Notes: a model not told the origin generated them from the letters alone. A stretch of DNA of 64,000 nt from Flavobacterium sp. LHD-85 (GCF_030929595.1 NZ_JAVFVR010000008.1:124001-188000); one strand, 5' to 3'. Positions 19,192 through 28,471 are shown, counted from the stretch's first letter. Numbers and translations are program-made.

Positions 19192-19229
19192 TGATTGAGT
19201 TCAAAAGAATAACTAAAAAAATAAAGACA

Positions 19230-19919
19230 ATGTCGCTAAATAAAATAAATGTCAGCTTATTATCATTGCTTTTCGCTTTTTCAACTTTAAATGCGCAACA
19301 GCATTTAGATCCTGAATACATCAAAGTTACCAACGAAAGAGCTGCAAAAATCGTTACAAAATTAGATTTAAAAGATGCTAAAAAAGAAGCTGCAGTTTCA
19401 ACCATAATAGCGCAACAATTCAGAGATCTAACTGAAATTCAGGACGGAAGAGATGCTGAAATCAAAAAAGTAAAAGAAGATGCAAGTTTAGCTAAAGAGA
19501 AGCAAAACGAGAAAATTGATAAACTGAAAGCAAAAGCAGACGAATCAATTGCAAAATTGCATAAATCTTACATTAAAAAATTAGGTAAAGAATTATCAGA
19601 AGATAAAATCACTGAGGTTAAAGACGGAATGACTTATGGCGTGCTTCCAATTACGGTTGCAGGTTACAACGATATGCTTCCAAATTTGACTAAAGAGCAG
19701 AAAGATTATATTTATAATGCTTTGGTTGAAGCTAGAGAGCACGCAATGGACGCTGGCTCATCTAAGGAAAAACACGGCTGGTTTGGTAAATACAAAGGAA
19801 GAATCAACAACTATTTATCAAAACAAGGTTATGATCTAAATAAAGAAAGCAAAGATTGGCACGAACGTGTTGAACAAAGGGAGAAAAACAAAGCACAAGA
19901 TTCTACTGCAAAAGAATAA
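19230..19919 (+). CDS. DUF3826 domain secreted protein
   Basis: A secreted, mostly helical protein of 229 residues. The ATG at 19230 is chosen because it starts a signal peptide (MSLNKINVSLLSLLFAFSTLNAQ); an ATG at 19191 lies in repeat sequence. The mature protein is Lys/Glu-rich with a likely coiled coil (about residues 85-135, rich in KEKQNEKIDKLKAKADES), followed by GMTYGVLPITVAGYNDMLP and KHGWFGKYKGRINNYLSKQGYDL, the conserved segments I associate with DUF3826. No catalytic motif is apparent. It sits between two paralogous pectate lyases and, in my recollection, this family recurs next to PL1 genes in Bacteroidota, so an accessory or binding role in pectate breakdown is inferred. Confidence 0.75.
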   Translation: MSLNKINVSLLSLLFAFSTLNAQQHLDPEYIKVTNERAAKIVTKLDLKDAKKEAAVSTIIAQQFRDLTEIQDGRDAEIKKVKEDASLAKEKQNEKIDKLKAKADESIAKLHKSYIKKLGKELSEDKITEVKDGMTYGVLPITVAGYNDMLPNLTKEQKDYIYNALVEAREHAMDAGSSKEKHGWFGKYKGRINNYLSKQGYDLNKESKDWHERVEQREKNKAQDSTAKE

Positions 19920-19961
19920 TCTCTTAAAAACTAACTACTATTAACTAGACCACACAATTCA

Positions 19962-21668
19962 ATGCAAAATATTTTTCCAAACCGTACTTTAAAGAGAACA
20001 TTAATGGCTTTTTCATTTTGTTCGCTTGTTTCATCGGCATATGCCCAATATCCAGTAATTCCAAAAGATGTTCAAGAAAAAGCAGATGCTATTTTGGCTG
20101 ACGAAGATAAAAGACTGAACGAAATCTGGAATGCCAATTATCATATTATTAAAGAAGAAGCAAAACAAGGAAAACCTTATTTGCCTTGGGCATCTTATCC
20201 AAAAGATTTTGTAGTAGCTAATATTCCTGCTTTTCCAGGTGCTGAAGGTGGCGGAGCATATACACAAGGTGGACGTGGCGGAAAAATATTTGTCGTTACG
20301 AGTTTAGAAGACAGCGGAAAAGGAACTTTTCGTGAAGCCTGCGAAGCTGTTGGAGCAAGAACAATTGTTTTTAACGTTTCAGGAATTATCCACTTAAAAA
20401 AAAGAATTAGCATGCGTGCGCCTTATGTAACCATTGCTGGACAAACTGCTCCGGGTGATGGAATATGTATTGCTGGAGAAACTTTAGAAATTGACACACA
20501 CGACGTTATTATCAGACATATGCGTTTTAGACGTGGTGCAACAGAAGTAACAAGAAGAGATGATGCTTTAGGAGGAAATGTGATTGGAAATACTATAATT
20601 GATCATTGCTCTGTAAGCTGGGGATTGGACGAAAATATTTCTTTATACAGACATCAATTTGCGGCTAATGCAAAATCTAAATTGGAGAAATTACCTGCTG
20701 CCAATATTACAATTCAAAACACTATTTCATCAGAAGGTTTAGATACTTATAATCATGCATTTGGTAGCACAATTGGCGGATTGAATAGCACTTTTATGCG
20801 TAATTTATGGGCGGATAACATTTCTAGAAATGCTTCTATCGGAATGCATGGCGACTTTAATTTCGTAAATAACGTAGTATTCAATTGGTGGAATCGTACG
20901 CTTGACGGTGGTGATTATCGCTCGATGTTAAACATCATCAATAACTATTTTAAACCAGGACCGATAACACCTGCAAACGAGCCTATTGCACATAGAATTG
21001 TGAAACCTGAATCTGGATATATTGAACCAAAACAATACGGAAGAGCTTACGTTTCAGGAAACTTTATTGTAGGTTCTCCTGAAGTTACGGCCGATAACTG
21101 GAACGGAGGAGTACAATTGGAAAATCTTCCAGAAGCGGAAACAAAAGAATTTTTAGCTGCAATTAAACAGCCAAAACCTTTTTCAATGCCTCAATTTAAA
21201 ATTATGGGAGCAGAAGAAGCATACGAATATGTTTTAACAAATGTTGGAGCAACATTCCCAAAAAGAGATGCTGTTGACGAGAGAATTATTAAGCAAGTTA
21301 AAACTGGAAAAATCGAAGTAAAAGACGGTTTAGAAAACAATATTGGAAAAGATTTTATCAAAAGAAGATTACCTGCCGATTCATATAAAAAAGGAATTAT
21401 AACGCATCCTGATCAAGTTGGCGGATATCCAACTTACAAAGGAAAAGCATATAAAGATTCAGATAATGATGGAATTCCAGATGCTTGGGAGAAGAAATAT
21501 GGTTTAAATCCAAACGATGCTTCAGATGCTAATAAAGATGCAAACGGAGATGGATATACCAACATCGAAAAATATTTTAACGGAATTGATCCAACCAGCA
21601 AAACAGATTGGACGAAAATTGAAAACAATACGGATACTTTAGCGAAGCTAAAATCATTATTGCAATAA
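19962..21668 (+). CDS. PL1-family pectate lyase (copy B of the tandem pair)
   Basis: A secreted lyase of 568 residues, paralogous over its full length to the enzyme at 17232-18944. Shared landmarks are a signal peptide ending SSAYAQ, the helical lead, AFPGAEGGGAYTQGGRGGK, ITIAGQTAPGDGICIAGE, VIIRHMRFRRGA, IIDHCSVSWGLDENIS, a C-terminal repeated DNDGIPDAWEKKYGLNPND and DANGDGYTNIEKYFNG. Differences cluster in the loops after IYRH/LYRH and around the substrate groove, so the two copies may differ in preferred chain length or methylation. It follows DUF3826 after 42 bp and is followed by a perfect 11-bp hairpin. Confidence 0.9.
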   Translation: MQNIFPNRTLKRTLMAFSFCSLVSSAYAQYPVIPKDVQEKADAILADEDKRLNEIWNANYHIIKEEAKQGKPYLPWASYPKDFVVANIPAFPGAEGGGAYTQGGRGGKIFVVTSLEDSGKGTFREACEAVGARTIVFNVSGIIHLKKRISMRAPYVTIAGQTAPGDGICIAGETLEIDTHDVIIRHMRFRRGATEVTRRDDALGGNVIGNTIIDHCSVSWGLDENISLYRHQFAANAKSKLEKLPAANITIQNTISSEGLDTYNHAFGSTIGGLNSTFMRNLWADNISRNASIGMHGDFNFVNNVVFNWWNRTLDGGDYRSMLNIINNYFKPGPITPANEPIAHRIVKPESGYIEPKQYGRAYVSGNFIVGSPEVTADNWNGGVQLENLPEAETKEFLAAIKQPKPFSMPQFKIMGAEEAYEYVLTNVGATFPKRDAVDERIIKQVKTGKIEVKDGLENNIGKDFIKRRLPADSYKKGIITHPDQVGGYPTYKGKAYKDSDNDGIPDAWEKKYGLNPNDASDANKDANGDGYTNIEKYFNGIDPTSKTDWTKIENNTDTLAKLKSLLQ

Positions 21669-21692
21669 TTAAAGTTAAAGTATTTTCAACGC

Positions 21693-21725
21693 AAACCTGA
21701 CAGGTTTTTAAAATCTGTCAGGTTT
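21693..21725. terminator. Hairpin of the 'ACCTGACAGGTTTTT' repeat type, possible terminator
   Basis: AAACCTGACAG (21693-21703) and CTGTCAGGTTT (21715-21725) form a perfect 11-bp stem with an 11-nt loop. A close relative occurs at 48984-49016, so this is a repeat-family member that may also end transcription after PL1 copy B. Confidence 0.6.
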
Positions 21726-21833
21726 ATGTACACAAAGAATATCCACCTAGTTTGTGGAAAAAGACAAACCTAAAAATTATATGAGCTTATATTGCTTATA
21801 TGGTTTAATTTTAAAGTCTAAAAAATTAATAAG

Positions 21834-24800
21834 GTGAATTTTATCCAATTTATAAATACAATCTCCCTTCAAAAAGATAAAATAGTTTTGTCTGGTTTGG
21901 CGATGTTTTTCAGTATAAACATTACAGCCCAAAACGCTTTCCCAGATATTATCAAAACCAAAGAAGGTAAACTTTCTTTCACAGCCGATAATCAAGGAAA
22001 TCAAATCCCTGATTTTTCTTTTGCAGGCTATAGAAACTCTGAAGTTGCGATTCCGAATTTGGACAACAAAGTTTTTGTTTCCCAACAAGAAGAAGATGCA
22101 ACGCAGAAAATCCAAAATGCAATTGATTATGTAAGTGCTCTTAAACCAGACAAATTAGGTTATCGTGGAGCAGTATTGTTAGACAAAGGAACTTTCAAAA
22201 TCCGCGGAACATTATACATCAGAAAATCAGGAGTTATTTTAAGAGGAAGCGGTAATACCGAAAACGGAACTATACTTTTAGGAACGGGATTAGAAAGAGA
22301 AGCTTTAATTAGAATTTTGGGTGAAAATGATAAAGTGTATAAAGATTCATTTGAATTTGCGAATGCCTATACGCCGCTTGGAACTCAGAAAATCCAATTA
22401 AAAAACATTTCAAAATTAAAAGTTGGCGATGAAATCGAAATCAGTAAACCTTTAACGGATAATTTCATTAAAGAGGTTAAAATGCAGGATTTCGGTGGAG
22501 AAACTTCTTGGATTGGCTGGAAAAAAGGAGATTGGACTACAACTTGGAACAGAGTTGTTACTAAAATAAATGGAAACGAAGTAACTATAAACGCTCCAAT
22601 CACAATGTCTTTGGATGATGTTTTTGGAACTTCAAAAGTAACTGTTTATTCTTGGCAGGGAAGAATTGAAAATAACGGAATTGAAAATATCTTAATAAAA
22701 TCAACTTACAATCCTTCAAATTTAAAAGACGAAGAACACCGTTGGCAGGCAATCAGCATCGAAAGTACCAGAAATGCTTGGGTAAAACAAGTAAATTTTA
22801 AACACTTTGCAGGCGGAGCAGTTACGGTTTTAAAAACTAGTCAGCAAATTACTATTGAAGATTGTATTGCCACAGAACCAATTTCAGAAATCGCTTCATT
22901 TAGAAGACATACTTTTTATACTGAAGGTCAGCAAACACTTTTCCAGCGTTGTTATTCAGAATTTGGATACCATGATTTCGCTGTTGGTGGATTTGGAACA
23001 ACTGGTCCAAATGCCTTTGTTCAGTGCGAATCACATTTACCATTCGAAAACAGCGGCGCAATCGGAAGCTGGGCAACCGGAGTTTTATTTGATATTGCCA
23101 ATATCGACGGAAAAGCATTAAGTTATAATAACAGAGAACAAGGAGGAAGAGGCGCTGGATGGACAGCGGCTAATTCTGTAATCTGGGAATCATCAGCTTC
23201 AAAAGTAGAATGTTATAGTCCGCCAACAGCACAAAACTGGGCTTTTGGAGTTTGGGGACAATTTGGAGGAAACGGACATTGGAAAGACGTAAACGGACAT
23301 ATTAGTCCAAGAAGTTTATTTTACACTCAATTAGAAGCCAGATTGGGAAAACTTTCAGTTCAGCCATTTATCTATGATTTAGGATCAGAGCCATCATCAA
23401 GTCCAACGATTGAGGTGGCACAAGAATTGACTAAAAATTCAGCAACAACTGCAAAAAGTTTACAAGAATGGATTGTAGAAGTTTCAAAAGCAAATCCGAT
23501 TAATACAGAAAGTAAAGGCTTAAAAAATGCAAACGATTTAAAAGTTGCTTCGAATAAAACTGAAAAATCGACTTCAAAAATAATCACAGAAAATGGCTGG
23601 TTAACTTTTGAAGGAAAAGTAGTTGCAGGAAAACAAACCAACATAGCTTGGTGGAGAGGCGATTTAACCGATGATTTCGTAAACAAATCAACTCCGCACA
23701 TCACGCGTTTTGTGCCTGGAAGAACTGGAAACGGATTGACTGATAAAGTGGAGGAAACGGTGGATTATTTGACTAAAAACAATATCGTTGCCTTAGAACA
23801 CAATTACGGTTTATGGTATGACAGAAGAATGGATGATCATGAACGAGTACGCCGAATTGATGATGACGTTTGGCCTCCGTTTTACGAACAGCCTTTTGCC
23901 AGAAGCGGAAAAGATTTCGCTTGGGATCATTTAAGCAAATACGATTTAACAAAATTCAACGATTGGTATTGGAGCCGTTTAGCGCAGTTTGCAACACTGG
24001 CAGAACCAAACGGACAATTGTTAATCAATCAGCAATATTTTCAGCATAATATTTTAGAAGCCGGAGCGCATTGGGCAAGTTCGCCTTGGCGTTCAGCAAA
24101 CAATATCAACAGCACAGGATTTCCAGAGCCACCGCCTTATGCAGGAGACAAACGTATTTTTATGGCGGAGCAGTTTTATGATATTACGAATGTTCAAAGA
24201 AGAAAATTACACGAAGGTTTTATCAGAAAATCGTTCGAGACTTTTCAGGAAAACAGCAACGTAATTCAATTAACAAGTGCTGAATATACAGGTCCATTAC
24301 ATTTCATGGAATTTTGGTTAGACCAAGCCCAAAAATGGAAAGACGAAACAGGTAAAAAAGGATTAATTGGTTTAAGTGCTACAAAAGATGTTCAGGATGC
24401 GATTTTAAATGATGCTAAAAGAAATAAAACCGTTGATGTAATCGACATTCGTTATTGGTATTACAAAGAAGACGGATCAGCTTATGCACCGCAAGGAGGC
24501 GTAAATTTAGCACCAAGACAGCACGCCAGAAAACTAAAAACCGGAAAAGAAACGGACAATCAGGTGTATCGTGCCGTTCGTGAATACAGAGAAAAATATC
24601 CTGAAAAAGTCATTTTATATTCAACAGACGGTTCTTCAAGATTTGGATGGCCGGCTTTAATGGCTGGAGCTTCAATGCCAAACATTCCGAAAATCGAATT
24701 GCCTCAGTTTTATGCCGCTTTAAGCGAAATGAAATTAGTTGATGGAAATACGTTTTCAGACAATCTTTGGAAACTGGAAAATAAAGGGAAAAGCTATCTT

Positions 24801-24986
24801 TTTTACTTGAAAAACGATCAAGATATTACAATCGGTTTATCAAACGAAAAAGGAACATTTGAAGTATTTGCAATTAATGCTTCAACAGGAAATACAACAA
24901 AAAAAGCAAATATCAGCGGAGGAAAACAAGTCACAATTCCACAAGCTGAAATAAAAGAAAAAGTACTTTTTATAGTGAAGAAGTAA
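21834..24986 (+). CDS. Beta-helix / DUF6298 fusion protein, putative pectic glycosidase or lyase
   Basis: A secreted protein of 1050 residues. The GTG at 21834 is taken as start because it precedes a usable signal peptide (hydrophobic VLSGLAMFFSINITAQ near 19-33); an internal ATG at 21903 would shorten it. Residues about 60-500 form a right-handed beta-helix of pectate-lyase type (GAVLLDKGTFKIRGTLYIRK, GVILRGSGNTENGT, IESTRNAWVKQVNFKHFAGG). A Lys/Ser/Thr-rich linker follows (about 530-600). The C-terminal part (about 605-1050) matches what I know as DUF6298: THITRFVPGRTGNG-like opening, LEHNYGLWYDRRMDDHERVR, and a TIM-barrel-like region ending in a small beta domain. The pairing of two catalytic-type folds is notable. 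I do not know a demonstrated activity. Confidence 0.68.
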   Translation: MNFIQFINTISLQKDKIVLSGLAMFFSINITAQNAFPDIIKTKEGKLSFTADNQGNQIPDFSFAGYRNSEVAIPNLDNKVFVSQQEEDATQKIQNAIDYVSALKPDKLGYRGAVLLDKGTFKIRGTLYIRKSGVILRGSGNTENGTILLGTGLEREALIRILGENDKVYKDSFEFANAYTPLGTQKIQLKNISKLKVGDEIEISKPLTDNFIKEVKMQDFGGETSWIGWKKGDWTTTWNRVVTKINGNEVTINAPITMSLDDVFGTSKVTVYSWQGRIENNGIENILIKSTYNPSNLKDEEHRWQAISIESTRNAWVKQVNFKHFAGGAVTVLKTSQQITIEDCIATEPISEIASFRRHTFYTEGQQTLFQRCYSEFGYHDFAVGGFGTTGPNAFVQCESHLPFENSGAIGSWATGVLFDIANIDGKALSYNNREQGGRGAGWTAANSVIWESSASKVECYSPPTAQNWAFGVWGQFGGNGHWKDVNGHISPRSLFYTQLEARLGKLSVQPFIYDLGSEPSSSPTIEVAQELTKNSATTAKSLQEWIVEVSKANPINTESKGLKNANDLKVASNKTEKSTSKIITENGWLTFEGKVVAGKQTNIAWWRGDLTDDFVNKSTPHITRFVPGRTGNGLTDKVEETVDYLTKNNIVALEHNYGLWYDRRMDDHERVRRIDDDVWPPFYEQPFARSGKDFAWDHLSKYDLTKFNDWYWSRLAQFATLAEPNGQLLINQQYFQHNILEAGAHWASSPWRSANNINSTGFPEPPPYAGDKRIFMAEQFYDITNVQRRKLHEGFIRKSFETFQENSNVIQLTSAEYTGPLHFMEFWLDQAQKWKDETGKKGLIGLSATKDVQDAILNDAKRNKTVDVIDIRYWYYKEDGSAYAPQGGVNLAPRQHARKLKTGKETDNQVYRAVREYREKYPEKVILYSTDGSSRFGWPALMAGASMPNIPKIELPQFYAALSEMKLVDGNTFSDNLWKLENKGKSYLFYLKNDQDITIGLSNEKGTFEVFAINASTGNTTKKANISGGKQVTIPQAEIKEKVLFIVKK

Positions 24987-24997
24987 AAGAAGGGTTT

Positions 24998-25224
24998 GCC
25001 ACGAATTGCACGAATTTGCACGAATTTAATTTTAAATTAAATCTGCTCAATCTGCAAAATCTGCGAGAGAAAAAAATTTCACACAGATTTTAAAAAGATA
25101 AAAGCAGATTCAACAGATTTTTAAATTTTGATCTGCGTAGATCAGCCAAAATCTGAGAAATCTGCGTGAAATAATTAAGACAAAGCAGAGAAAAAAATTA
25201 GTAAAAATTCGTGTAATTCGTGGC
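24998..25224. repeat. Nested palindrome: 'CACGAATT' arms around 'CGCAGATT' arms
   Basis: Outer arms are GCCACGAATTGCACGAATT (24998-25016) and AATTCGTGTAATTCGTGGC (25206-25224). Enclosed are AAATCTGCTCAATCTGCAAA-like words (25039-25068), a TTTCACACAGATTTT arm (25077-25092) and AAATCTGCGTGAAAT (25158-25172). Two unrelated repeat families are therefore nested one inside the other. This occupies the whole spacer before the GH140 gene. Confidence 0.85.
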
Positions 25225-25262
25225 AAACAAACCTAAAAACATAAATTCAAAAACAAACCAAA

Positions 25263-26666
25263 ATGAATCTGAAAATTAAATCTTTATACGCTCTTTGTAT
25301 AAGCTTTTTGTTTACAGCACAAAGCGGATTTTCGCAATCTGCCAAAACAAAAGCATCTCTGCCTGAAATCAAAGTATCTAAAAATCAGCATTATTTTGTT
25401 ATCGAAAACGAAAAACCATTTTTCTGGCTTGGCGACACAGGCTGGTTGGCATTTGGAAAACTAGATAGAGCAGGCGTTGATAAATATTTTAAAGACAGAA
25501 AAGACAAAGGATTTAATGTCGTTCAGGTGATGGTTTTGCACAATATCAATGCCGTTAATGTTTATGGCGATGCAGCTTTAATCAACGAAGACGTTTCAAA
25601 ACCTTTGCTTACAGCAGGAAATGATTTCAAAGATGCAAAGCAGTACGATTATTGGGATCACGTAGATTACACTTTAGACGTGGCTCAAAAAAACGGAATT
25701 TATGTAGCGATGGTTCCGGTTTGGGGAACAAACGTTTCAAAAGGAAATAAAGTTAGCAAAGAACAAGCAACAGTTTATGCAAAATTTTTAGCTGACAGAT
25801 ATAAAAACAGAACCAATGTAATTTGGTTAAATGGTGGAGATACACACGGAAATGAATTTCAAGATATCTGGAATGCTATCGGAAATACTTTAAAAACCAA
25901 CAATCCGAGCCAGTTAGTGACTTTTCACCCGTTTGGAAGAACTGATTCTTCAGAGAATTTTCATAATGCAAAATGGCTGGACTTCAATATGTTCCAGTCA
26001 GGGCACAGAAGATACGATCAGGACTCGGTGAAAACGAATTTCAAAGAAGACAATTACAAATTTGTTTTAAGAGATTTCGAATTAAAACCAACAAAACCAA
26101 CTCTTGATGGAGAACCATCTTACGAAGGAATTCCACACGGTTTGCACGACACTTTACAGCCAAAATGGACAGCAAGCGATGTACGTCGTTACGGATATTG
26201 GTCGGTTTTATCAGGCGGTGCAGGTTACACATACGGACACAATGCCGTAATGCAAATGTTCAGAAAAGGCGATAAACCAGCTTACGGAAACAAAGAATTA
26301 TGGACATCGGCCATCAATGCACCTGGAGCAAAAGAGATGATTTACATTAAGAAATTAATGGAAGAAGTGCCATTTTTAGAAGGAGTTCCAGATGTTTCTT
26401 TAGTGGTGAACCAAGGCGAGAAGTACGATTATATTCCAGCCATAAAAGGGGAAAAATACGCTTTACTTTACACTTACAACGGAAGGATAATAGAAGTAAA
26501 ACTAGGAAAAATCTCTGGAGATAAATTCGAAGCAACTTGGTACAATCCAAGAAACGGTAAGAAAACTAAAATTGGAACATTTGATAACAAAGGAACTCAA
26601 AATTTTCAACCAGAAGGTAAAAAAGAAGATGGTAATGACTGGGTTTTGATTTTGAAGTCAAAATAA
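25263..26666 (+). CDS. GH140-family apiosidase (DUF4038 plus C-terminal beta domain)
   Basis: A secreted TIM-barrel hydrolase of 467 residues. The founding GH140 enzymes release the apiose-linked side chains of rhamnogalacturonan-II. Visible signatures: FVIENEKPFFWLGDTGWLAF (45-64), DKGFNVVQVMVLH (81-93), VIWLNGGDTHGN (186-197, candidate acid Asp 193) and TLDGEPSYEGI (280-290, candidate nucleophile Glu 284). The last 90 residues (LVVNQGEKYDYIPAIKG..., ATWYNPRNGKKTKIG) are the usual beta-sandwich that accompanies DUF4038, often called putative collagen-binding. Signal peptide of about 25 residues. Apiose is nearly confined to RG-II and apiogalacturonan, so this gene is the most specific clue to the substrate of the locus. 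Confidence 0.87.
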   Translation: MNLKIKSLYALCISFLFTAQSGFSQSAKTKASLPEIKVSKNQHYFVIENEKPFFWLGDTGWLAFGKLDRAGVDKYFKDRKDKGFNVVQVMVLHNINAVNVYGDAALINEDVSKPLLTAGNDFKDAKQYDYWDHVDYTLDVAQKNGIYVAMVPVWGTNVSKGNKVSKEQATVYAKFLADRYKNRTNVIWLNGGDTHGNEFQDIWNAIGNTLKTNNPSQLVTFHPFGRTDSSENFHNAKWLDFNMFQSGHRRYDQDSVKTNFKEDNYKFVLRDFELKPTKPTLDGEPSYEGIPHGLHDTLQPKWTASDVRRYGYWSVLSGGAGYTYGHNAVMQMFRKGDKPAYGNKELWTSAINAPGAKEMIYIKKLMEEVPFLEGVPDVSLVVNQGEKYDYIPAIKGEKYALLYTYNGRIIEVKLGKISGDKFEATWYNPRNGKKTKIGTFDNKGTQNFQPEGKKEDGNDWVLILKSK

Positions 26667-26680
26667 AAAAAGTCTAGTAT

Positions 26681-26765
26681 GTCCTCCTGAGCGAAGTCGA
26701 AGGACCACAAAGATTGGACATAATGTTTGATATAGCATACGCCCTTCGACTTCGCTCAGGGTGAC
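26681..26765. repeat. 'CCTGAGCGAAGTCGAAGG' inverted repeat
   Basis: A perfect 18-bp inverted repeat, CCTGAGCGAAGTCGAAGG (26686-26703) and CCTTCGACTTCGCTCAGG (26743-26760), separated by 39 bp. Immediately next to it begins a 'CGCAGATT' element. Sequences like this are widespread dispersed repeats in bacteria. Confidence 0.9.
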
Positions 26766-26784
26766 AAAAAATGAGAATAAAAAA

Positions 26785-26883
26785 CTCTCGCAGATTTTGC
26801 AGATTAAGCAGATAAAAATCCTTTTAATCTGTGAAATCAGTGGCAAAAAATAAATCCGCACAATCTGCAAGATCTGCGTGAAA
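26785..26883. repeat. 'CGCAGATT' inverted repeat
   Basis: Left arm CTCTCGCAGATTTTGCAGAT (26785-26804), right arm CAATCTGCAAGATCTGCGTG (26861-26880). In between are AATCTGTGAAATCAGTGGCA-like words of a related family. It ends 14 nt before the GH28 start codon. Confidence 0.85.
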
Positions 26884-26897
26884 CCAAAAAATAAACT

Positions 26898-28466
26898 ATG
26901 AAAAATATACTAATAATACTCTGCTTCATCGCCGGATTAAACACCACTTTCGCAAATGACGGCTGGCTGAACATCTTAAACGAAGGCGGAAACAACAAAG
27001 GAATAAAATGCACCCAAGCCATCCAGAATGCAATCGAAAAAGCATCTAAAAATGGTGGAGGAACTATCTTTTTCCCTGCAGGAGAATACTTAACAGGAGC
27101 TTTAACATTAAGAAGCAACATTACAATTCATTTAGATTCGGGAGCGCTTTTAAAATTTTCAGAGAACTTTGATGACTATCTTCCTTACGTAGAAATGCGT
27201 TATGAAGGAATTGTAATGAAGAGTTTCCAACCTCTATTTTATGCCAAAGACGTAGAAAACATCACCATCACAGGAAGAGGCGTAATTGACGGACAAGGAA
27301 AAGCGTGGTGGAATGAAGTCTACCGAATTGAAACGGCCAAAGAACCGCTTCCTCCAACCAAATATCAAACGATGTGGGAAGAACAAAACAAAGGACTTTA
27401 CACAGAGCCTTATTACAAAAGAACGGTTGATAAAAAGTTTTTCAGACCATCTTTTTTTCAGGCTTATAATTGTAAAAATATTTTAATCGAAGGTGTTACA
27501 TTTCAAAATTCGCCTTTTTGGACAATCAATCCGGAATTCTGTGATAATGTAACCGTTACCGGAATTTCGATTTTTAATCCACATTCGCCAAATACAGACG
27601 GAATCAATCCTTCTTCTTGTACCAATGTTCACATTTCAAACTGTCATATCAGCGTTGGAGACGATTGTATCACGATTAAATCAGGAAGAGATGGCGATGG
27701 ACGTAAATACGGAAAAGCAACAGAAAATGTAACCATTACAAACTGCACCATGTTAAGCGGTCACGGAGGAGTAGTAATTGGAAGCGAAATGTCAGGCGGA
27801 ATCAAAAAGATTACCATTTCAAATTGTGTTTTTGACGGAACAGACCGCGGAATCCGTATCAAATCGGCTCGCGGAAGAGGCGGAGTGGTAGAAGATATTC
27901 GTGTCGATAATATCGTCATGAAAAACATCAAAGAAGAAGCAATCGTTTTGAGCCTTTTCTACGATAAAGGAACTACAGTTGAACCTGTAACCGAGAAAAC
28001 TCCGATTTTCAGAAACATTCACATGAGCAACATAACGGCTTCAAACGTAAACAAAGCCGGACAGATTCTGGGAATTACCGAAATGCCAATTCAAAACATC
28101 ACATTCTCGAACATCAACATGGACGGAAAAGAAGGTTTTACAGTAAGTACAGCCACAGATGTTGAATTTCATGATGTAAAAGTAAATGCAACTGTAGGTT
28201 CGTCTTTCAAAATATCCGATTCAAAAAATATTATTTTAGACAATGTTGGATCTTCAACACCAATAAAAGGAATTCCGGTTATCAAATTAGATAATGTTTC
28301 GAATGCGTTGATTAACAATAATTTTCCATTCAATCCAACCGATATTTTTATCGAAGCGGATGGAAAAGAGACTAAAAACATTTTCTTGAAAAACAATGTT
28401 TTAAATAACGTTACAACGAAAATCAAAAAAGGAACTTCTTTAGATAAAAAAGCAATTGCAGAATAA
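26898..28466 (+). CDS. GH28 polygalacturonase
   Basis: A secreted beta-helix hydrolase of 522 residues that cleaves alpha-1,4-linked galacturonic acid in homogalacturonan or pectic oligosaccharides, probably in exo mode given its size and the wide N-terminal insertion. All four GH28 blocks are seen: NTDG (232-235), GDDC (254-257), GHGG (288-291) and RIK (320-322), supplying the three catalytic Asp and the conserved His, Arg and Lys. Signal peptide of 19-20 residues (..LNTTFA). The N-terminus KCTQAIQNAIEKASKNGGGTIFFPAGEYLTG is the standard first rung. An insertion at about 143-185 (Lys/Tyr/Pro-rich) could narrow the groove. Confidence 0.93.
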   Translation: MKNILIILCFIAGLNTTFANDGWLNILNEGGNNKGIKCTQAIQNAIEKASKNGGGTIFFPAGEYLTGALTLRSNITIHLDSGALLKFSENFDDYLPYVEMRYEGIVMKSFQPLFYAKDVENITITGRGVIDGQGKAWWNEVYRIETAKEPLPPTKYQTMWEEQNKGLYTEPYYKRTVDKKFFRPSFFQAYNCKNILIEGVTFQNSPFWTINPEFCDNVTVTGISIFNPHSPNTDGINPSSCTNVHISNCHISVGDDCITIKSGRDGDGRKYGKATENVTITNCTMLSGHGGVVIGSEMSGGIKKITISNCVFDGTDRGIRIKSARGRGGVVEDIRVDNIVMKNIKEEAIVLSLFYDKGTTVEPVTEKTPIFRNIHMSNITASNVNKAGQILGITEMPIQNITFSNINMDGKEGFTVSTATDVEFHDVKVNATVGSSFKISDSKNIILDNVGSSTPIKGIPVIKLDNVSNALINNNFPFNPTDIFIEADGKETKNIFLKNNVLNNVTTKIKKGTSLDKKAIAE

Positions 28467-28471
28467 TGTGT

